In this document: positions 1 through 6,764 of the stretch, piece by piece
Layout of the letters: every line of letters starts with the position of its first letter
How positions within the stretch are numbered: the stretch's first letter is position 1
Origin: Opitutales bacterium
Lineage (GTDB): Bacteria > Verrucomicrobiota > Verrucomicrobiia > Opitutales > Intestinicryptomonadaceae
Assembly: GCA_021641325.1 (NCBI GenBank)
Contig: JAJXPD010000007.1
Coordinates: 1 to 8,976, forward strand
Reading direction: 5' to 3'
Length of the DNA: 8,976 nucleotides
Translations under genes and position numbers: made by a program
The notes under the pieces: model-generated
Database searches by the model: none
Told to the model about the DNA's origin: nothing
The model's input: the letters and a program-made list of their open reading frames with translations, nothing else

Positions 1-352
1 GATAGTATGATGTCATCAAGTTCCACGGGTTTTCGCCGCTGTCGCCGCCCGTGCGGAAGTCCGTCCGCAACAGAACTGACGGAATGTCGGCGAATTTCGC
101 GAACATGAATTCGACGACCGTTCCGCTGTCAAGCTCGCAACCGTCGTAATTGAACAAAGCCAAGTCGCACGAGAGCAGTGCGGAGATGTCTGCGTCGCGG
201 ATTTCCTTCGGCGAGCTGCCGCGGTGTTCGATATTTTGCGGCAGAAGGCACTCGAACTTTCCGCCCGAAACACGCCCTATTTCGTCGGCGAGCATAGCGT
301 TTCCCGCCAAGTCTTTATGCGTGAAAAGAGAGCCTGCAAAGTACACTTTCAT
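1..352 (-). CDS. Nucleoside 2-deoxyribosyltransferase-like protein (partial, 3' end outside window)
   Basis: The window holds 117 codons from an ATG at 352, with no stop before the edge. Seen: a Rossmann-like start (MKVYFAGSLF), then around residues 63-81 the signature D-L-A-L-F-N-Y-D-G-x3-D-x-G-T-x2-E. Next come an R-T-D-F-R block (residues 96-100) and N-L-M (111-113). This pattern fits the PF05014 family, in which the Glu after the D-G-x3-D-x-G-T motif (here E81) is the catalytic nucleophile. It transfers deoxyribose between bases or hydrolyses nucleosides and nucleotides in the cytosol. Family members are about 140-160 residues, so only some 25-40 residues should be missing. The start lies 1 bp after the stop of the MFS exporter gene (TGA-G-ATG), and GGAG lies about 10 bases upstream inside that gene, so translation is probably coupled. 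The exact substrate cannot be told; a nucleotide hydrolase is the main alternative. Confidence 0.82.
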   Translation of the reverse strand, partial: MKVYFAGSLFTHKDLAGNAMLADEIGRVSGGKFECLLPQNIEHRGSSPKEIRDADISALLSCDLALFNYDGCELDSGTVVEFMFAKFADIPSVLLRTDFRTGGDSGENPWNLMTSYY

Positions 353-353
353 C

Positions 354-1562
354 TCAGTTTGTCTCCGATTTCTTCATTGCCTGAATTGTCCGCACCCTCG
401 GCAGGAAGTATGCCACGATTCCCAGAAGCGGGAAGAACGAGCAGAGGTTGTAGACGAACTGAATGTCCGTGGCGTCCGCTATTTTCCCGAGCACCGCCGA
501 CGACACCCCCGCGATTCCGAACGCGAACCCGAAGAAAATTCCCGACACAAGCCCGACTTTCATCGGCAAAAGCTCCTGCGCGTACACGAGAATCGCCGAG
601 AACGCCGACGACATTATAAGCCCTATTATCACGCTCAGCGCAACCGTCCATTCGAAGTTTGCATACGGCATTGCCAGCGCGAACGGAGCGGAGCCTAAAA
701 TAGACCACCAAATCACGAGCCTCCGCCCGTATTTGTCGCCGACGGGCCCGCCGACGAGCGTCCCCAATGCCGTCGAGAGCAGAAACACAAAAAGCATGAC
801 CTGCGATGTCTCGATGCTCACGCCGAATTTCGACATCAGATAAAACGTGTAGTAGTTCGAAAAGCTGACCGTGTAGAAGTTTTTGGAGAACACCAAAAAC
901 ATGAGAATCGCCATGACGAACCAGACCGTTCTGCGCGGAAGCGCGCCCGATTCCGCCGCGTTCGAGACGGGCAGCGAAGTCTCGCGCGCGGCGATTCTGC
1001 GCGAGTACCAGCGGCAGGCGGGAACGAGGGAGACCATCGCCAAGACGGCGAGAACCGCGAATTTTGCCACGCACGTCTGCTCGCGCACGAACAGCGCGGC
1101 GAGGAGCGGCCCGAGCGCGAAGCCCGTAGAGCCGCCGACCTGAAAAATCGACTGCGCCAAGCCGCGCTTTCCGCCCGACGCAAGCGACGTTATCCGCGAC
1201 GCCTCCGGGTGCATTATCGACGACCCTATCCCCGACACGAACACCGCGCCCATGACCGAATATAGCCCGCCCGAAAACGCAATCAGAATCAGCCCGCACA
1301 TCGTGCAGCAAAGACCGACGGGGAGAAACCAGCCCGCGGGTTTTTTGTCGAAAACGTAGCCGAAAAGCGGCTGCATAATCGACGACGAAATTTGGTATGT
1401 GAGCGCAATCAGCCCGATTTCGCCGTAGGTCAAATTCAGGTTGGATTTCAGCAGCGGGTATATCGCAGAAATGATGGACTGCATTGCGTCGTTAAGCCCG
1501 TGCGCCGCCGCGAGCGCAACGAGTATGCCGAACATGAAGCCCTTTTTATCCGTCTTAGCCAT
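354..1562 (-). CDS. fsr: MFS exporter, fosmidomycin-resistance (Fsr) type
   Basis: A 402-residue protein with about 12 hydrophobic segments in two halves, split by a charged cytoplasmic loop near residues 185-212; this is the normal size and layout of a major facilitator efflux pump of the inner membrane. Close similarity to E. coli Fsr is recognised from memory in the first half: N-D-A-M-Q-S-I-I-S-A-I-Y-P-L-L (24-38), an H-P-E-A-S-R block (118-123) followed by L-A-S-G-G-K-R-G-L-A-Q-S-I-F-Q-V-G-G (127-144), and G-P-L-L-A-A (151-156). The second half carries the MFS loop motif G-G-P-V-G-D-K-Y-G-R-R (271-281). Fsr exports fosmidomycin, an inhibitor of DXP reductoisomerase, but the natural substrate is unknown. 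The ATG at 1562 follows the DUF2238 stop by 30 bp, with only a weak GAGA nearby. The gene is followed 1 bp later by the deoxyribosyltransferase-like gene. The Fsr-subfamily call is firm; the actual drug is inferred. Confidence 0.9.
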   Translation of the reverse strand: MAKTDKKGFMFGILVALAAAHGLNDAMQSIISAIYPLLKSNLNLTYGEIGLIALTYQISSSIMQPLFGYVFDKKPAGWFLPVGLCCTMCGLILIAFSGGLYSVMGAVFVSGIGSSIMHPEASRITSLASGGKRGLAQSIFQVGGSTGFALGPLLAALFVREQTCVAKFAVLAVLAMVSLVPACRWYSRRIAARETSLPVSNAAESGALPRRTVWFVMAILMFLVFSKNFYTVSFSNYYTFYLMSKFGVSIETSQVMLFVFLLSTALGTLVGGPVGDKYGRRLVIWWSILGSAPFALAMPYANFEWTVALSVIIGLIMSSAFSAILVYAQELLPMKVGLVSGIFFGFAFGIAGVSSAVLGKIADATDIQFVYNLCSFFPLLGIVAYFLPRVRTIQAMKKSETN

Positions 1563-1592
1563 TCTCGAATAATCCGCCGCGCCCCGTAAAAA

Positions 1593-2213
1593 TCAAGCCA
1601 ATATTGGCGGTTCGGCGCGCCCGCGGAAAAGCGCAAAGCCCGCCGCCGCGCAAATCGCGCCGAGCGTGTCGGCAAGCATGTCCTTTTGGGCGTCCCAAAT
1701 GTCGCCCTGCGAACCGAGGAACGCCGCGCCGACATCTCCGCCGTCGATTTCCGCGTACGCCCATTCCACAAGCTCCCACAAATTCGCCAGCGCCATAATC
1801 GCAAGCACCGAAAACACCGCCGCCGATTTCGCCGAATTTACAATCCCCTTTCCGAGCAAATACTCCGCGACGGCGAGCGCGTTAAGCCCGACGGCGAAAT
1901 GCGCAAGGCGGTCGAAATGGTTTCGCTCCGCGCCGACAAGCCCGGTAAAAAATCCGAACGGCACAAGCTCGAACGAATAGTGCGCGCCTACAATCTGCAA
2001 AGCTTCCCAGAAGCAGAAGACGGCATACGCGGCGGTCGAAAATTCGAAGCGGCGCGACAGCCACGCAAACGCGGCAAACGGAACAAGCGCAGTCGCGCTT
2101 TCCACATACCACACGCCCCTGCTGTGCGGGTTCACCGCCGACCACACAAAAAGCGCAAGAAGAGTCAGCGTTAAAAAAACGCAAATTTTGTTTTTTAGAA
2201 TCACCGTATTCAC
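1593..2213 (-). CDS. DUF2238 (YjdF-like) integral membrane protein
   Basis: A 206-residue protein with about six hydrophobic segments (roughly 8-26, 39-53, 62-78, 103-121, 131-150, 180-197). It matches what is known of the DUF2238/YjdF family. The hallmark stretches are N-H-F-D-R-L-A-H-F (98-106), the N-L-W-E-L-V-E-W helix (144-151), and the loop A-F-L-G-S-Q-G-D-I-W-D-A-Q-K-D-M (164-179). The conserved His, Glu and Asp residues could bind a metal or substrate, but no function is established. The start is uncertain: the longest form begins at a GTG (2213) with no Shine-Dalgarno, and a second GTG three codons on (2204) would serve as well. A nearby ATG at 2218 is out of frame and reads only two codons. 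It sits 123 bp after glnD and 30 bp before the MFS exporter gene, with which it is probably co-transcribed. Confidence 0.85.
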   Translation of the reverse strand: MNTVILKNKICVFLTLTLLALFVWSAVNPHSRGVWYVESATALVPFAAFAWLSRRFEFSTAAYAVFCFWEALQIVGAHYSFELVPFGFFTGLVGAERNHFDRLAHFAVGLNALAVAEYLLGKGIVNSAKSAAVFSVLAIMALANLWELVEWAYAEIDGGDVGAAFLGSQGDIWDAQKDMLADTLGAICAAAGFALFRGRAEPPILA

Positions 2214-2230
2214 GGCATGAATTGAACACG

Positions 2231-2258
2231 AAAACGCGCCCGTTTGCGAGCGTTTTTT
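2231..2258 (-). terminator. Possible intrinsic terminator or hairpin between glnD and the DUF2238 gene
   Basis: A perfect 7-bp inverted repeat, AAAACGC (2231-2237) and GCGTTTT (2250-2256), encloses a 12-base loop. Read on the minus strand it is preceded by extra A residues and ends in only four T before C, which is a weak tail. The distance from the hairpin to the GTG of the DUF2238 gene is just 17 bases, leaving no room for a full promoter behind a working terminator. It may therefore be an attenuating or mRNA-stabilising hairpin. On the plus strand it would have six T, but no plus-strand gene precedes it. Confidence 0.3.
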
Positions 2259-2311
2259 CGCGGCGCGGCGGAACGCGGGAAAGCCGCGGGAATGCGGAGG
2301 AAGCGGGCAGT

Positions 2312-2331
2312 CCGCGGCGTCCGTTGCGCCG
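2312..2331. repeat. Copy of a dispersed GC-rich repeat next to the glnD stop
   Basis: The 20 bases match 7668-7687 at 19 of 20 positions; the sole difference is C at 2321 against T at 7677. Weaker similarity continues rightwards across the glnD stop codon (2337-2339) to about 2352, against 7692-7708. Within this copy CGCGGCG (2313-2319) and CGCCGCG (2330-2336) form a perfect 7-bp stem with a 10-base loop, ending one base before the glnD stop codon on the plus-strand map. In the glnD mRNA this hairpin starts directly after the stop, so it may protect the 3' end or help termination, although no U tract follows. Confidence 0.6.
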
Positions 2332-2336
2332 CCGCG

Positions 2337-5021
2337 CTACGCAAGCCCGCGCAGTTTTTCCTCCAACTCCGACACGGGAAGCGCGCCCGCGCGGGGGGAG
2401 ATTCTGAACGCGTCGTTCGCGCGGTTGCGCTCGGTATTGACGCGGGCGAACTCGATGTCGTAGCCGCAAGAGTCTATCGCCCGCGCGATTTTATAGAGCA
2501 GCCCCACCCTGTCGCGCGCGCGGATTTCGAGCGACAACCTGCCGAACTCGCGCTTGACGAAAACGTCGGCAACGGCGGAATCGCCCGCGCGGGGGTCGGC
2601 GCGGAACATGGCGTCTATGCGCCTGTCGAAGGAGTCGCCGCCCGAAAGCGCGCCGCACACGGCCGACTCGAACCGCGCCTTCATTTTCGGGTTCGCCGCG
2701 ACGCCGTCGGCGATTCCGCGCACGTAGAACGCGTCGAGGGTTATGCCGTCGTCGCGCGTAAAAATCTTCGAGCCTAAAATGTCCATGCCCGTGATTGTCA
2801 TGACGCCCGCGAGAATCGCGAACAGCCCGCTGCGGTAGGTCGAGACCACATACAGCCTGCTTATCGAGTCGTTGGGTTCGTCGCGCCACTCGATTACGGG
2901 AGTGTCGGAGTTCCCGCCTTCTATTTTCGCGCGGAGCTCGCGTATCATAGCCGCGTGCATAAGCAGGTCGGTTCGTCCGTGGAAGAGGAAATAGTTGCGC
3001 GGAAGCATTTCGAGCTGTTCGAAGATGATTGCCTCCAAGCCTCGCGAGCGCGGGTCAGCAAGCGACTCCTCCAACGCCCGCGCCTTGCGCCGTTCGAGCG
3101 CGGAGGTCGACTGGCGGCGGCGGAAAAATTCGATAGTGCCCGCATAGAGCGCGGAGTGCAGGCTCTGCTTGTACGAGTTCCAGAAGCCGTCGGCTGTGCC
3201 CATGGCGTCGCAAAAAGTGAGCACATAAAGATATTTCAGCAGCTCCTCGTTCTTCACGATTGCCGCAAATTTCGCAATCGACGCCTCGTCCTCCACGTCG
3301 TTCGACTGCCAGAACCGCGCCATCTGCAAATGGTTGCGGACAACAAAAAGTATGTTTTCAATGTCCGAGTCGGGCACGCCCAAACGCCGTAAAATACGCT
3401 CGCCTATCTCCGCGCCTATCTCCGCGTGCCCGCGTATTCCGTCGCCTTTGCCGATGTCGTGCAGGAAGAGCATCAGATACAGAAGTATCGGCGATGGCGA
3501 GCTTACGAGAACTTTGTGGTACTCCCAATACACGCCGTCAGACTCCCTCGCGCGGAAGATTTTGTCGAGCTGCGCGATAGTGTTTAGAATGTGCACGTCT
3601 ATCGTAAAGCGGTGGTAGAACTCGTGCTGAACCATGCAGGTGATGTCCTTGAATTCGGGGACGAACGCCCCCAAGACGCCCCAATAGTGCATGAGTTCGA
3701 GCGTCGGGAACACCGCGCCGCGACGCTGGAAAATTGAGAGGAACGCCGCGTTTGTGGCGGGGTCGTAGCGCACGGAGGCGTCGAGCAGCCCGCGCGAGTC
3801 TTTCATCAAAACTTCGAGCCTGTCGGACGGCACCGCGCCGTACTCCTGAAAAATCGCGAACACCCGCACGAGCCGCGACGGGTCGCGCCGAAATACCGAC
3901 GGCGACTGCGCGTCGGCAACACCCCTGTAAATGGAAAATCCGTCAACCGAAAACTTCCTGTTGCGCGGCATGCGCGTGCCCATGTGGCGCATGTTTTCCT
4001 CGACGTCCCCCGGGAGGACAAGCCCCATGCGCTTGCGGGCGGTCTTCGAAACGGAGTCTATCGCGCGGAACGAATTGTAGACGTCGCGCATGAACGCCTC
4101 GACGCGCTCGAACTCGCCACCCATTGTGTAGCCGAGCCGCGCGGCGATTTTCGGTTGCGTTTCGAGGTCGAGCAAATCGTTCTCCCTGTCGAAATAGTAG
4201 TGCATGTCGTTGCGCACGCGCAGTAGGAAATCGTAGGCGCGTCTGACGGCGCGGTACTCGCGCGGCGAGATTATCGCGCGGCGGGCAAGCTCGCGCAGGT
4301 CGGACGAGCCGAAGTTGAGGCGTGTTTTCCAGACCATGGTCTGGGCGTCGCGCAGTCCGCCGATTCCGTTTTTGAGGTTCGGCTCTTGGAGGTACGGAGT
4401 CCAGCCGCACTTTTCGTGGCGGTCGCGTTTGAGGCGCATAAGCCCGTCGAAGTGCTCGTTTTTCCGCGCCGAGCAGAGCGACTCGAACTTCGCCGCAAAC
4501 TTCGAATACAGCGCGATTGAGCCGCACACAAGCCGCGCGTCGAGCATCGAATTGCGCAGAATGATGTCCGCCTTTGCGTCTTCGAGAGCCTCGCGGTAGG
4601 TGCGCGACGAGTGCCCGAGCTTCAAGCCCGCGTCCCAAAGCGGATACGCCACCGAATCCACGACGGCGGTTTTGAAGGCTTCGGTGGCGGAGGTGTCGTA
4701 GAGAAAAAGAATGTCGATGTCGCTCCGCGGGCAAAGCTCGGAACGCCCGTATCCGCCGAGGGCGACAATGCAGAAATCGCGGCACGCGCCGCGCATGCGC
4801 CCGACAAACGCCGAATGCAAACGCTCCAAAATTCCGTCAACGGCGATTGCGTTCGCCGCGCACACGGTCTTTCCGCCAGCCCCCACCTCGTGGCGCGCGC
4901 GGATTGCCGAGCGCGTCTTGGCAAGGCAGTCCGCCAGAGCTTCGCGGACGGGGCGTCCGTCGGCGAAAGATTCCGCGCAGATTCCGCGGACGTCGGCGAA
5001 CAGTTTTTCCGATTTCAACAT
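2337..5021 (-). CDS. glnD: Bifunctional [protein-PII] uridylyltransferase / uridylyl-removing enzyme GlnD
   Basis: GlnD senses glutamine and adds or removes UMP on PII proteins, so controlling glutamine synthetase and nitrogen genes from the cytosol. The 894-residue product has the full domain order and the usual length. The nucleotidyltransferase motif G-G-Y-G-R-S-E-L-x-P-R-S-D-I-D is at 89-103, with D101 and D103 as metal ligands. The linker signature E-P-N-L-K-N-G-I-G-G-L-R-D is at 213-225. The HD hydrolase domain (about 470-600) has H-D-I-G-K-G at 521-526, and two ACT domains lie near 722-790 and 828-891. All key residues appear intact, so both activities are expected. The ATG at 5021 is preferred: a 13-codon extension to a TTG at 5060 is possible, but its sequence is not GlnD-like. 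No Shine-Dalgarno is evident. No PII gene (glnB/glnK) or amtB lies in the window. It is divergent from the LysM gene. Confidence 0.97.
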   Translation of the reverse strand: MLKSEKLFADVRGICAESFADGRPVREALADCLAKTRSAIRARHEVGAGGKTVCAANAIAVDGILERLHSAFVGRMRGACRDFCIVALGGYGRSELCPRSDIDILFLYDTSATEAFKTAVVDSVAYPLWDAGLKLGHSSRTYREALEDAKADIILRNSMLDARLVCGSIALYSKFAAKFESLCSARKNEHFDGLMRLKRDRHEKCGWTPYLQEPNLKNGIGGLRDAQTMVWKTRLNFGSSDLRELARRAIISPREYRAVRRAYDFLLRVRNDMHYYFDRENDLLDLETQPKIAARLGYTMGGEFERVEAFMRDVYNSFRAIDSVSKTARKRMGLVLPGDVEENMRHMGTRMPRNRKFSVDGFSIYRGVADAQSPSVFRRDPSRLVRVFAIFQEYGAVPSDRLEVLMKDSRGLLDASVRYDPATNAAFLSIFQRRGAVFPTLELMHYWGVLGAFVPEFKDITCMVQHEFYHRFTIDVHILNTIAQLDKIFRARESDGVYWEYHKVLVSSPSPILLYLMLFLHDIGKGDGIRGHAEIGAEIGERILRRLGVPDSDIENILFVVRNHLQMARFWQSNDVEDEASIAKFAAIVKNEELLKYLYVLTFCDAMGTADGFWNSYKQSLHSALYAGTIEFFRRRQSTSALERRKARALEESLADPRSRGLEAIIFEQLEMLPRNYFLFHGRTDLLMHAAMIRELRAKIEGGNSDTPVIEWRDEPNDSISRLYVVSTYRSGLFAILAGVMTITGMDILGSKIFTRDDGITLDAFYVRGIADGVAANPKMKARFESAVCGALSGGDSFDRRIDAMFRADPRAGDSAVADVFVKREFGRLSLEIRARDRVGLLYKIARAIDSCGYDIEFARVNTERNRANDAFRISPRAGALPVSELEEKLRGLA

Positions 5022-5075
5022 GCCGAAACTGTAATTTAGGCGAATCGCCGACTTCAACAAAATAAAAAAGAAAGT

Positions 5076-5103
5076 TTGTCTTTCGGAAATGAGCGTTCAT
5101 AAT
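5076..5103 (+). promoter_or_regulatory. Putative sigma-70 promoter for the LysM gene
   Basis: TTGTCT at 5076-5081 (4 of 6 to the -35 consensus) and CATAAT at 5098-5103 (5 of 6 to the -10 consensus) are separated by 16 bp. A start near 5110 would give a short, A/T-rich leader of about 17 bases before the ATG at 5127. It lies in the 105-bp divergent region shared with glnD, which also holds a small palindrome at 5039-5049 (GGCGA-A-TCGCC) between this promoter and the glnD start. No comparably good promoter was found for glnD. Confidence 0.4.
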
Positions 5104-5126
5104 CGGCGTCGATTTTAATAAACAAT

Positions 5127-5759
5127 ATGGAAGACGACATCATTTCAAAACCCGAAAAACAATCGCAACTCACGCCCGCAATCGCGCTGTTGGGGCTTGG
5201 ATTGGGAATAGTAGCGCTCGCGCTCGGCATAATCTCGATGGTGAAAGTCGGCGACACCGCCGCCGACATGAACGACAAAATCGAAAAGGCGGCCGCGCTC
5301 TCGCTCGAAACCAAGAAAATAAGCGACAGAATAGACTCGCTCGCGCTCCAAATCGAAACGATTAAGGAGGACGAAAAAACGAAGTCGAACAACCTCGTTT
5401 CGCAAATCGCCGCCGAGCTTAGAAAACTTTCCACCGCGATTGAAAACACGCGCTCCATCGCAGTAGAAAACCGCAGCGCGATTGAGGAGGTCGCAAAACG
5501 CGCCGCCGCACCGCGCAGACAGCAGGCAGAGCAAAAACCGCAGGCGGCAGCCGAAGCAACCGCGCAGCAGGCGGAACAGCCAGCGCAATCCGCGACGGCA
5601 AGCAGCGCGCCCGACGGAAAAAAATACAAAATCCAAAGCGGCGACACGTTCGCAAAGCTCGCAAAAAAATTCGGCGTTTCGGTCGACGCAATAATTTCGG
5701 CGAATCCCGACGCAAACCCGTCGAGGCTGAAAGTCGGACAGGAAATCACGCTTCCCTAA
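5127..5759 (+). CDS. Membrane-anchored coiled-coil protein with C-terminal LysM domain
   Basis: The 210-residue protein is modular. A short hydrophilic N-terminus with acidic and basic residues is followed by one hydrophobic helix (about 17-39) without a signal-peptidase or lipobox site, so it looks like a permanent N-in anchor. Next is a charged heptad-like region (about 48-125) expected to form a coiled coil, then an Ala/Gln-rich linker (126-163). The C-terminal LysM domain (166-209) has Y-K-I-Q-S-G-D-T-F-A-K-L-A-K-K-F-G-V and a final L-K-V-G-Q-E-I-T-L-P. LysM binds N-acetylglucosamine chains in peptidoglycan, so the protein probably tethers the membrane to the wall from the periplasm. No catalytic domain is present. 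It is divergent from glnD and closed by its own terminator at 5768, so it is likely monocistronic. The exact role is unknown. Confidence 0.9.
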   Translation: MEDDIISKPEKQSQLTPAIALLGLGLGIVALALGIISMVKVGDTAADMNDKIEKAAALSLETKKISDRIDSLALQIETIKEDEKTKSNNLVSQIAAELRKLSTAIENTRSIAVENRSAIEEVAKRAAAPRRQQAEQKPQAAAEATAQQAEQPAQSATASSAPDGKKYKIQSGDTFAKLAKKFGVSVDAIISANPDANPSRLKVGQEITLP

Positions 5760-5767
5760 CATTTCGG

Positions 5768-5793
5768 CGCGTTCCTTCGGGAGCGCGTTTTTT
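5768..5793 (+). terminator. Strong intrinsic terminator of the LysM gene (UUCG tetraloop)
   Basis: An 8-bp stem (5768-5775 with 5780-5787, one G-U pair) is closed by a C(UUCG)G tetraloop, which is known to be exceptionally stable. It is followed directly by six T (5788-5793). The hairpin begins 8 bases after the LysM stop codon. It should isolate the LysM transcript from the Nudix gene, whose ATG is only 27 bases beyond the T tract. Confidence 0.9.
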
Positions 5794-5820
5794 ATAGGGC
5801 AAAATAAATTCGGCGGACTT

Positions 5821-6381
5821 ATGGACGTAAAAAAATGGAAATTCGAGGGCGAAAAAACCGTCGCCGACTGCAAAGTTTTCAAGGTGAAGGCGCAGACGTT
5901 CGCCCACCCCGACGGACGCCGCGCCGTCTTCTTCATAAACGAATCGCAGGACTGGGTTCAGGTCGCCCCGCTCGTCAGCGACGGAGGAAGAATCCTCACA
6001 GTGCTCGTAAAGCAGTTCAGGTTCGGAACGCGCAGAATGTCGTGGGAATTTCCGGGGGGAATCGTGGAGGTCGGCGAAGCCCCCGCAGCAGCAGCCGCGC
6101 GAGAGCTCGCAGAAGAAACGGGCTACACGGGCGACGCCGCAAAAATCCTCGCATCATACTCGCCGAACCCCGCAATACAAAACAACCTTGCGCACTTTGC
6201 GGTAATCGAAAACTGCAAAAAAACCTCCGCCCTGAATTGGGACGAAAACGAGGAAATCGAAACGAGGCTCGTTCCCGTGGACGAGCTTGACGCCATGGTC
6301 GAGCGCGGCGAAATCTACCACGCAATCGCGATAGACTCCATCTATTTTCTGCAAAAATACCTAAACAAAACGGCGAAATAA
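5821..6381 (+). CDS. Nudix hydrolase, ADP-ribose pyrophosphatase type
   Basis: A 186-residue cytosolic enzyme with a perfect Nudix box at 80-102: G-x5-E-x7-R-E-L-x-E-E-T-G-Y, where E95, E98 and E99 are the expected metal ligands. The N-terminal strand region (18-66) and the placement of the box fit the ADP-ribose pyrophosphatase subfamily (NudF/YqkG-like), as does the S-P-N-P stretch with nearby acidic residues (114-117) about 12 residues after the box. These enzymes split ADP-ribose into AMP and ribose 5-phosphate. Other nucleoside diphosphate sugars cannot be excluded as substrates. The ATG at 5821 gives a normal-length N-terminus but lacks a good Shine-Dalgarno. It is the first gene after the LysM terminator and stands 14 bp before the DUF721-like gene, with which it is probably co-transcribed. 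Confidence 0.92.
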   Translation: MDVKKWKFEGEKTVADCKVFKVKAQTFAHPDGRRAVFFINESQDWVQVAPLVSDGGRILTVLVKQFRFGTRRMSWEFPGGIVEVGEAPAAAAARELAEETGYTGDAAKILASYSPNPAIQNNLAHFAVIENCKKTSALNWDENEEIETRLVPVDELDAMVERGEIYHAIAIDSIYFLQKYLNKTAK

Positions 6382-6395
6382 CCGATTCTATCAAA

Positions 6396-6764
6396 ATGCC
6401 GCTCCACGAAGACAGCCCCGAATTAAGCGATTTCAGGCAGATGCCCTACACACCCACGCTCTCGAAAAAGCGCGGCACGCGGGGCGTGCCCGAAGCGTCG
6501 GCGAGCCTTGCGGAACGGTTTTTGGCAAAGTTCAAAATCAGGGTCGAAAACGCCGTAAAAATTGTGGAGGAACACTGGGACGAATGCGTGCCCAAACGCT
6601 TTGCGGGGAAATCCGCGCCGCAAAACGTACGGCTCGGCGTGCTGTACGCAAGCGTGTGCAACCCGTCGGTGCGGCAGGAAATGATGTTCTGCGAGCGCGA
6701 AATTTTGCAAAAAGTAAGGCGGCTCGACGGCTGCAAAAAAATCAAAAAAATCAGGTTCGTATGA
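6396..6764 (+). CDS. Small protein resembling DUF721/DciA
   Basis: A 122-residue basic protein. Residues 1-35 are polar and look unstructured. Residues 48-122 show the pattern of the DUF721/DciA domain: an amphipathic helix ending in E-E-H-W (58-61), a short strand pair (V-R-L-G-V-L-Y-A-S-V, 78-87), a long helix containing R-Q-E-M-M-F-C-E-R-E-I-L-Q-K-V, and a closing I-K-K-I-R-F-V strand (116-122). DciA is the ancestral loader of the replicative helicase DnaB in many bacteria, and related DUF721 proteins bind nucleic acid. The match is by motif shape and is not strong. The ATG at 6396 is the only sensible start. The stop overlaps the start of the amidase gene by 4 bp (ATGA), which points to translational coupling. 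A helicase-loading role is inferred, not shown. Confidence 0.68.
   Translation: MPLHEDSPELSDFRQMPYTPTLSKKRGTRGVPEASASLAERFLAKFKIRVENAVKIVEEHWDECVPKRFAGKSAPQNVRLGVLYASVCNPSVRQEMMFCEREILQKVRRLDGCKKIKKIRFV

Noticed and set aside
349..1311. A 320-codon open frame on the minus strand
   Set aside because: It overlaps the MFS exporter gene in another frame on the same strand, is Arg/Ala/Val-rich with no domain pattern, and is explained by GC-rich codon use.
3943..4785. A 280-codon open frame on the minus strand
   Set aside because: It lies within glnD in another frame and is extremely Arg-rich without any motif; glnD is fully supported there.
5022..5060. Longer GlnD start at TTG 5060
   Set aside because: The 13 extra residues are not GlnD-like and an ATG at 5021 gives a normal-length protein.
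5054..5936. Two long antisense frames over the LysM gene, one hydrophobic and Ser/Ala/Cys-rich
   Set aside because: Their composition mirrors the Ala/Gln/Lys-rich coiled-coil coding strand, and the sense frame has a clear LysM domain and its own terminator.
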